This document shows positions 59,053 through 64,000 of a stretch of 64,000 nucleotides of DNA, piece by piece. Positions within the stretch are counted from its first letter, which is position 1, and each line of letters opens with the position of its first letter. The notes beneath the pieces were generated by a model that ran no database searches, was not told the origin of the DNA, and saw nothing but the letters and a program-made list of their open reading frames with translations. Source of the DNA: Dactylosporangium sp. AC04546 (GTDB taxonomy: Bacteria; Actinomycetota; Actinomycetes; Mycobacteriales; Micromonosporaceae). A program made the translations under genes and the position numbers. The stretch is from the NCBI RefSeq assembly GCF_022095675.1, contig NZ_JAHYSG010000007.1:62001-126000 (forward strand), written 5' to 3'.

Positions 59053-59069
59053 TATTCCCCACAGGAATA
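59053..59069. promoter_or_regulatory. Short inverted repeat after kup
   Basis: TATTCC-CCACA-GGAATA has perfect 6-base arms and lies in an A/T-rich island 69 bases after kup. It could be an operator or a weak terminator. The 351-base gap 58984-59334 carries no supported gene; the sequence 59100-59210 has reiterated GCGTC/CTCCTTCG words. Confidence 0.35.
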
Positions 59070-59260
59070 CCGCCCGAGCGAGACCATCCCTGCCCTCCGG
59101 GTCCGGGGCTTGGCGTTCAGCGCCCGCGGCTCTGTCGTGGTGGCGAAGTCCGTGCGCTCCTTCGCGTCATGCGCTCCTTCGCGTCGTGGGCTTCCTCCGT
59201 CGTGGCTCCCGTGTGCCGCTTGGTGCCCTTGCGGTGCCAATTTGAGCCATCGGCCGTTGA

Positions 59261-59294
59261 GATGGTGCCATTTCTGTGCCACCATGGCACCATC
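59261..59294. promoter_or_regulatory. Inverted repeat with clustered GGTGCCA words upstream of the MMPL gene
   Basis: GATGGTGCCA (59261-59270) and TGGCACCATC (59285-59294) are exact complements, 14 bases apart. Between 59219 and 59310 the word GGTGCC or its complement occurs at least five times, suggesting a multi-site regulator. The ATG follows 40 bases later behind GGGGAGGAAG. Confidence 0.45.
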
Positions 59295-59334
59295 CCGTGC
59301 CGAACGGTGCGGCTGGCTGTGGGGAGGAAGCGTC

Positions 59335-61488
59335 ATGTTTGAGCGATGGGGGCGGTTTGTCGTCAACCGGGCCTGGTGGGTCATCGGCGGGTGGGTGGTG
59401 GGCGCCCTGCTGGTCATCGGGCTGCTGCCGGGCCTGTCCGACATCACCAGCGGCGACCAGGGCAGCTTCCTGCCCGGCAGCTACGAGTCGGTGCAGGCGA
59501 TCGACCTGGCCAGTACGGCGTTCCCGGAGCAGGCCACGTCCAACGCGATCGTCGTCGTGAAGCGCGCCGACGGCGGGCCGCTCAGCGAGGCCGACCAGGA
59601 CCGGGTGGGCGCGCTCGCCACCGCGATCGGCGGCGCGCACATCGCCGGGATCGGGCAGCCGCTGACCGGGCCGCAGGCCGTCGCGCCCAACCGGCTCGTC
59701 CAGCTGATCAACGTGCCCATCACCGCGGCCCTGACCGACAGCCAGGGGCAGCTCGACGCGGTGACGAAGACCCGCGACGCCATCGCGGGCGACCTGGCCG
59801 GCACCGGGCTGAGCGCTGGGGTCACCGGGCAGGTGGCCCAGGTCGTCGACAACAACGACACCTTCAACACCGCGTTCGCGGTCGTCGGCGCGGCCACGTT
59901 CGCGCTCATCATCGTGCTGATCCTGGTCATCTTCCGGAGCCCGATCGCCGCGCTGCTGCCGATCGTCGTCATCAGCGTGGTCCTGCAGGTCTCGTCGAAC
60001 CTCATCGCCACGGCCGGCAAGCTGTTCGGCTTCAACGTCGACCAGAGCCTGCAGACGCTGCTGCTGATCGTGCTCTACGGCATCGGCACGGACTACCTGC
60101 TGTTCCTGCTGTTCCGGTACCGGGAGCGGCTGCGCGCCGGCGCGGACAGCAAGGCCGCGATGGTCGACGCGGTCGCCCGGGTCGGCGAGGTCATCACGTC
60201 GGCCGCCGCCGCCGTCATCGTCGCGTTCCTGGTGCTGCTGCTGGCCACCTTCGGCGGGTTCGGGTCGCTCGGCCCGGCCCTCGCCATCGCCGTCTTCGTC
60301 ATGCTCGTCACCGGCCTGACCCTCATCCCGGCGCTGGTCAGCCTGATCGGACCGGCGACGTTCTGGCCGTCGAAGGCGTGGCGGCGCGAGCCGAAGGGCA
60401 CCGCGTTCGCCCGGATCGGCGCGGCGGTCGGCCGGCGGCCCGCGGTGGCCGCCGTCGCCTCCGGCCTGGTCCTGGTCGCGCTCGCCAGCGGGGCGCTGCT
60501 GTTCAAGGCGGACTACGACTTCGCGGCCGGCTTCCCGAGCACGACCGAGTCCGCCAAGGCGGCCGCCGACCTGGAGCGCGGCTTCCCGCAGGGCGCGCTC
60601 GACCCCACCGAGGCGTACCTGACGACCACCGACGGGAGCGGGCTGACGCCCGCGCAGCTGGAGCAGTTCGCCGCGGCCGCCGCGACGGTGCACGGGGTCG
60701 GCGGCGTGCAGCCGCCGGTCACGGGATCCGGCGGTACCGTGGCCCGCTTCGCCCTGCTGCTCGACGTGAACCCGGCGTCCAACGAGGCCATCGCCCTGGT
60801 GCACGACCACCTGCGCGACGACCTGCACGCCGCCGCCCCGCCCGGCACGCGGGTGCTGGTCGGCGGCACCACGGCGATCTACGCCGACATCAACTCGGCC
60901 AACAACCGCGACCTGTCGGTGATCCTGCCCGTCGCGGCGCTGCTCATCGCGATCATCCTCGCCCTGCTGCTGCGCAGCGTCGTCGCGCCGCTGTACCTGG
61001 TGGCCGCGGTGCTGCTCAACTTCGCCGCCACCCTCGGCTCGGCCATCTACCTGTTCCAGAGCCTGGCCGGCCGGCCCGGGGTGACCTTCCAGCTGCCGAT
61101 CGTGCTGTACCTCTTCGTCCTCGCGATCGGCACCGACTACAACATCCTGATGATCGCCCGGCTGCGCGAGGAGGCGCGGGCCGGCCACGAGCCCCGCGCC
61201 GCCGCGGCGCTCGGCGTCCGCCACGCCGGGCCGTCCGTCGCCGCGGCCGGCCTGATCCTCGCCGGCACGTTCGCGGTGCTGGCCCTCGCGCCGGTCTCGT
61301 TCCTGCAGCAGATCGGGTTCTCGGTGGCGGCCGGCATCATGCTGTCGGCGTTCGTGATGTCGATGTTCCTGGTGCCGTCACTCACCGCGCTGCTCGGGCA
61401 CGCCGCCTGGTGGCCGGGGCGCGGCGACGTCGGCCGCGCCGGGACCGCTCAGGCGCCGGAGAGGGTGAGGTCGGCCTCGATGCCGTAG
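59335..61488 (+). CDS. MMPL family RND transporter
   Basis: A 717-residue membrane protein with 12 predicted helices in two equal RND halves, each with a large outer loop. Helix-4/10 motifs are GIGTDYLLFLLFRYRERL (about 242-259) and AIGTDYNILMIARLREEA (about 598-615), with the Asp-Tyr pair used for proton coupling. The ATG at 59335 has a strong GGGGAGGAAG. A longer frame from 59110 codes for Cys/Ser/Arg-rich sequence that does not look real. It probably exports a lipid or small hydrophobic compound. The last 40 bases overlap the convergent nuclease-like gene. Confidence 0.92.
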   Translation: MFERWGRFVVNRAWWVIGGWVVGALLVIGLLPGLSDITSGDQGSFLPGSYESVQAIDLASTAFPEQATSNAIVVVKRADGGPLSEADQDRVGALATAIGGAHIAGIGQPLTGPQAVAPNRLVQLINVPITAALTDSQGQLDAVTKTRDAIAGDLAGTGLSAGVTGQVAQVVDNNDTFNTAFAVVGAATFALIIVLILVIFRSPIAALLPIVVISVVLQVSSNLIATAGKLFGFNVDQSLQTLLLIVLYGIGTDYLLFLLFRYRERLRAGADSKAAMVDAVARVGEVITSAAAAVIVAFLVLLLATFGGFGSLGPALAIAVFVMLVTGLTLIPALVSLIGPATFWPSKAWRREPKGTAFARIGAAVGRRPAVAAVASGLVLVALASGALLFKADYDFAAGFPSTTESAKAAADLERGFPQGALDPTEAYLTTTDGSGLTPAQLEQFAAAAATVHGVGGVQPPVTGSGGTVARFALLLDVNPASNEAIALVHDHLRDDLHAAAPPGTRVLVGGTTAIYADINSANNRDLSVILPVAALLIAIILALLLRSVVAPLYLVAAVLLNFAATLGSAIYLFQSLAGRPGVTFQLPIVLYLFVLAIGTDYNILMIARLREEARAGHEPRAAAALGVRHAGPSVAAAGLILAGTFAVLALAPVSFLQQIGFSVAAGIMLSAFVMSMFLVPSLTALLGHAAWWPGRGDVGRAGTAQAPERVRSASMP

Positions 61489-62207
61489 TGGTCGGACAGG
61501 TACACCGAGCGGCCGTCCCGCAGTGCCACCCGCTCCTCCTCGAAGACCAGCCGGCAGGCGGCCGTCGCGCCGCGCACCAGGACGTGGTCGAACGCGGGCG
61601 GGGCGGGCCACTGCGGGGTCGGGCGGTACGTCGGGCGCAGATCGCCCGCCATCGCGTCCGTCAGGCCCGCCGCGGCGCGGAAGTCGGCTAGGACGGCGGC
61701 GTCGCGTGGCACGTTGAGGTCGCCGGTGACGACCACCGGCAGCGCCGGGTCCAGCGCCGCCACCACCCCCGCCAGGTGGGTCAGCTCGGCCCGGGCGACC
61801 GCCGTCCAGCGGTTCGCCGGCGACCAGTCGTCGTCGCGGTTGGCCGACAGGTGGGTGTTCACGACGGCCAGGCGGCCGGCCGGGGTCTCCAGCACGGCCA
61901 CCTGGGCCCCCTTGCGCATGAGCCGTTCGGGGCGGGCCGGGCCGGTGACCGGGAACCGCGTGAACGAGCAGCTGACGATCGGCCGGCGCGACAGCAGGAC
62001 CAGGCCGCCCTTCAGGACGAGGGTCCCGTGGTACCGCCGGTGCGCGTACGCCGGCGCCAGCTGCGCGAGCAGCCGCGCGCCGCCGCGGGTCAGCACCTCC
62101 TGGAGGCACACCACGTCGTACGGGGTCGCCGCGAGGTGGGCCGCGAGCGCCCTCAGCCGTGGCCGGACGTCACCCTTGAACAGCGCGTTGAGCGTCAGCA
62201 GCCGCAT
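61449..62207 (-). CDS. Endonuclease/exonuclease/phosphatase family protein
   Basis: A 252-residue protein of the DNase I/sphingomyelinase fold. The active-site motifs are in order: LTLNALF, CLQEV (Mg-binding Glu), NTHLSANRDDDW, VTGDLNVP (Asp/Asn) and SDHYGIEADL (His). There is no signal peptide, so it acts inside the cell unless exported by another route. Substrate could be phosphodiesters in DNA, RNA or lipids; the family does not say. Its 3' end overlaps the MMPL gene tail-to-tail by 40 bases. It lies 22 bases downstream of the Crp-type regulator gene on the same strand and may share its transcript. Confidence 0.87.
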   Translation of the reverse strand: MRLLTLNALFKGDVRPRLRALAAHLAATPYDVVCLQEVLTRGGARLLAQLAPAYAHRRYHGTLVLKGGLVLLSRRPIVSCSFTRFPVTGPARPERLMRKGAQVAVLETPAGRLAVVNTHLSANRDDDWSPANRWTAVARAELTHLAGVVAALDPALPVVVTGDLNVPRDAAVLADFRAAAGLTDAMAGDLRPTYRPTPQWPAPPAFDHVLVRGATAACRLVFEEERVALRDGRSVYLSDHYGIEADLTLSGA

Positions 62208-62229
62208 CCGGCCATTGCAGCACAGTCGA

Positions 62230-62958
62230 TCAACGGCGGCGCTTGTGCTGCGCGCGGCGGGCGAGCGGCGCGTTGTCGAGGATGACGATGCACTTGTTCT
62301 CGAGGCGGACCCAGCCGCGGCTCGCGTACTGCGCGAGGACCTTGTTCACCGACTCGCGCGAGGCGCCCACGTACTGCGCCAGCTCGGTCTGGGTGAGGTC
62401 GTGCACGACCCGCGTGCCGCCCTCCTCGGCCACGCCGAACTGGTCGGCGAGCTGGATGAGCTGGCCGGCGACCCGGCCGGAGACGTCGCTGAACAGGCGG
62501 TCGTCGACCGTCGCCCGGTTGCCGCGGATGCGCCGCGCGACGACCAGGAGCAGGTGCTCGGCGATGTCCGGGCGCTGGGCCATCCAGCGGTGCAGCGCGG
62601 TGCGGCCGAGGCGGGCCAGCTGGGCGTCCGCGACCACGGTCGCGGTGGTGACCCGGGGGCCGCCGTCGATGAGCTCCAGCTCGCCGAACTGCTCGCCCGG
62701 GCCGAGCAGCGACAGCAGGCACTCGCGGCCGTCGCTGGCGCTGCGGCTGAGCTTCACCTTGCCCGACAGCAGCACGTAGAGGTAGTCGCCGGTGTCGCCC
62801 TCGCGGTAAAGCACCGTGCGGCGCTCGGCGGTGACGGTCTCGAACTGCGGCGGCACCGCGCCGATCTCGGCGGTCCCGACGGCGTCGACGACGTCGGCCT
62901 CGGGGGTGTCGAACAGGCCGGACATGTCCAGCGTGCCGGCGGTGGTCGTGATGGTCAT
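62230..62958 (-). CDS. Crp/Fnr family transcriptional regulator
   Basis: A 242-residue protein. The ATG at 62958 has GGGAGG just upstream; a longer frame adds 39 unlike residues. The N-terminal cyclic-nucleotide-binding beta-roll has LYREGDTGDYLYVLLSGKVKLSR, GPGEQFGELELIDGGPRVTTATVVADAQLARL and a long dimerisation helix. The C-terminal helix-turn-helix reads DLTQTELAQYVGASRESVNKVLAQYASRGWVRLE. The phosphate-binding-cassette RxTxxA of true cAMP binders is seen as GPRVTTATV, so cAMP binding is plausible but not sure. It shares a 118-base divergent region with the TetR gene. Confidence 0.93.
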   Translation of the reverse strand: MTITTTAGTLDMSGLFDTPEADVVDAVGTAEIGAVPPQFETVTAERRTVLYREGDTGDYLYVLLSGKVKLSRSASDGRECLLSLLGPGEQFGELELIDGGPRVTTATVVADAQLARLGRTALHRWMAQRPDIAEHLLLVVARRIRGNRATVDDRLFSDVSGRVAGQLIQLADQFGVAEEGGTRVVHDLTQTELAQYVGASRESVNKVLAQYASRGWVRLENKCIVILDNAPLARRAQHKRRR

Positions 62959-62994
62959 GAGCCCTCCCAGCGTGGGACCCGGACCCGGTGCGGC

Positions 62995-63028
62995 GGTACC
63001 GAGTACCATTCGGACGGTACTAGATACC
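62995..63028. promoter_or_regulatory. Operator in the divergent Crp/TetR region
   Basis: The core AGTACC-ATTCGGAC-GGTACT is a perfect inverted repeat with 8-base spacer. It extends to arms of 13 with 11 matches (GGTACCGAGTACC against GGTATCTAGTACC). This size is typical for TetR-family operators, so the TetR protein encoded 49 bases away may control itself and the Crp gene. Confidence 0.65.
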
Positions 63029-63076
63029 GCGGACGCGAGGCAACAGGTCGTCGCGACGATGCGCGAGGATGGCACG

Positions 63077-63736
63077 GTGAACGGGACTGGGGTACGGGAG
63101 CGGCTGGTCGACGCGGCGTTCGAGCTGTTCGACGAGCGCGGCTACGAGCAGACGACCGTCGACGACATCGCCGACCGGGCCGGCGTCGGCCGCACCACGC
63201 TCTTCCGGCACTACCGGTCGAAAGAGGACGTGATCTTCCCGGACCACGACCGGCTCATCGCCGAGGTCCGGGACCGCCTGGCCACCTCGACCGCCGGCTC
63301 GGCCCTCGTGGCGGTCGTCGAGGCCGTCCGGCTGGTGCTGCTGCACTACGTCGAGGAGGCCGACCGGGCCCGCCACCGCTACGCGCTGACCAGCCGGATC
63401 GCCGTCCTGCGGGACCGGGAGATCGCCAGCGTCGCGCGCTACCAGCGGCTGTTCCGGGAGTTCATCGCCGGCCGGATGGCCCCCGAGCCGGGCGCGGCCC
63501 TGCGCGCCGAGCTCATGGCGGCCGCCGTGGTGTCCGCCCACAACCACGTCCTGCGCCGCTGGCTGCGCCGTGATACGGCCGAGCCGGCCGCCGAGCTCGA
63601 CGCGGCCATGGCCCAGGTGATCGCGCTGTTCACCGAGACGGCCTCGGCCTCGGGCGCCACCGTGCTCGTGCTGCACGACCGCCGCGACCCCGAGGTGGTC
63701 GCGGCCACCATCCGCCGGGCGCTGCAGCAGGCCTAG
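63077..63736 (+). CDS. TetR family transcriptional regulator
   Basis: A 219-residue regulator. GTG at 63077 is preferred for its GAGGAT about 6 bases upstream; ATG 63059 would add 6 residues. The N-terminal helix-turn-helix is complete: RLVDAAFELFDERGYEQTTVDDIADRAGVGRTTLFRHYRSKEDVIF. The rest is an all-helical ligand domain with RHRYALTSRIAVLRDREIASVARYQRLFREF-like sequence usual in actinobacterial members that sense hydrophobic ligands. An excellent palindrome lies in its promoter region. Its stop codon overlaps that of the convergent oxidoreductase gene by three bases. Confidence 0.93.
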   Translation: MNGTGVRERLVDAAFELFDERGYEQTTVDDIADRAGVGRTTLFRHYRSKEDVIFPDHDRLIAEVRDRLATSTAGSALVAVVEAVRLVLLHYVEEADRARHRYALTSRIAVLRDREIASVARYQRLFREFIAGRMAPEPGAALRAELMAAAVVSAHNHVLRRWLRRDTAEPAAELDAAMAQVIALFTETASASGATVLVLHDRRDPEVVAATIRRALQQA

Positions 63737-64000
63737 GAGTACGTGTCCTCGTCCGCCTTGCGGTAGTCGGCGATCGCGTCGAGCCGCCCGGCCGCCGCGT
63801 GGGTCACCCAGGCCGGGTTGCCCAGCAGGATCCGGCCCAGCGCCACGAGGTCGAACTCGCCGGCGGTGAGGCGCTCCAGCAGCCCGGCCGCCGACGCGGG
63901 GCCGGTGGCGGTGAGGAAGTCGCGGGTCAGCCCGACCGAGCCGACGGTGATCGCCGGCAGGCCGGTGAGCCGCTTCGCCCAGCCGGCCAGGTTCAGCTCG
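63733..64000 (-). CDS. Old Yellow Enzyme-type NADH:flavin oxidoreductase, C-terminal part (5' end outside window)
   Basis: The last 89 residues of an FMN TIM-barrel enzyme. Visible are GLPAITVGSVGLTRDFL (end of a beta strand and phosphate-binding loop), FDLVALGRILLGNPAW (the conserved GR and final FMN-binding strand) and 'HAAAGRLDAIADYRKADEDTYS'. The frame is open to the window edge, so the start is missing. Such enzymes reduce alpha,beta-unsaturated carbonyls with NAD(P)H. The stop (63733-63735) overlaps that of the TetR gene. Confidence 0.85.
   Translation of the reverse strand, partial: ELNLAGWAKRLTGLPAITVGSVGLTRDFLTATGPASAAGLLERLTAGEFDLVALGRILLGNPAWVTHAAAGRLDAIADYRKADEDTYS

Noticed and set aside
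59110..59334. N-terminal extension of the MMPL transporter
   Set aside because: The added sequence is Cys/Ser/Arg-rich and not membrane-like, while ATG 59335 has an excellent ribosome binding site and starts the first helix.
1..64000. tRNA, rRNA or insertion-sequence features
   Set aside because: No cloverleaf with TTCRA arm, no rRNA-like stretch, and no transposase motif or terminal repeat pair was noticed on reading.

Overview
The window comes from a very GC-rich actinobacterium. A Micromonosporaceae-type organism is the likeliest source. This is inferred from the extreme G/C bias at third codon positions, frequent GTG and TTG starts, Micromonospora-style leaderless promoters, a type VII (ESX) secretion locus, an AfsR/SARP regulator, F420-type oxidoreductases and many secreted carbohydrate-active enzymes. 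No rRNA, tRNA, CRISPR array, insertion sequence or phage gene was recognised.

Layout. (1) 1-9660: the 3' part of a type VII secretion locus: the end of eccC, two WXG100 (Esx) genes, a helical substrate-like gene, a large WXG-Gly-rich protein and a mycosin. A second mycosin lies on the opposite strand, with a divergent Pro/Gln-rich membrane protein beside it. (2) 9715-21869: a Wzx/Wzy-type exopolysaccharide cluster. It holds an LCP ligase, an initiating phosphoglycosyltransferase, a membrane-anchored pseudo-protease, two GT4 glycosyltransferases, a polymerase, a flippase and a GH28-fold lipoprotein. Most genes from 12844 on overlap by 4-14 bases. (3) 22008-24963: a second small type VII-associated cassette (EspC-like, WXG-like with membrane hairpin, YbaB-like, PH-like membrane protein) and two small genes. 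(4) 25033-29103: a secreted GH43 enzyme, two decayed gene remnants and a secreted zinc protease with a carbohydrate-binding module, followed by a minisatellite and two long inverted repeats. (5) 29901-35487: a sugar ABC importer without its own ATPase, a cytoplasmic GH5 glycosidase and a ROK regulator. (6) 35614-44242: a lipoprotein M1 peptidase, F420-linked oxidoreductases, a hemerythrin, an HxlR regulator, a secreted phosphoesterase, a SARP regulator and an ABC transporter remnant. (7) 44243-52625: a two-part cation/proton antiporter, a NicO-type Ni/Co transporter with a secreted partner, and a 1652-residue secreted phosphoesterase with chitin-binding modules. (8) 52658-56834: a polysaccharide synthase operon (GT2, GH26, GT39-like). 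(9) 57073-64000: kup, an MMPL transporter, a nuclease-fold enzyme, a Crp-type and a TetR-type regulator transcribed divergently, and the end of an Old Yellow Enzyme homologue.

How it works together. Two themes dominate. The first is building the cell surface, through ESX secretion, two independent polysaccharide assembly systems and LCP attachment. The second is breaking down plant or fungal polymers outside the cell (GH43, GH28-like, chitin-binding phosphoesterase), with oligosaccharide import and intracellular cleavage. Operator-like palindromes sit on or beside the promoters of the carbohydrate genes. At least eight genes show a TANNNT box 6-9 bases before the start codon, the signature of leaderless transcription. 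Sequences were read by eye without database searches, so family calls rest on visible motifs and residue positions are approximate.
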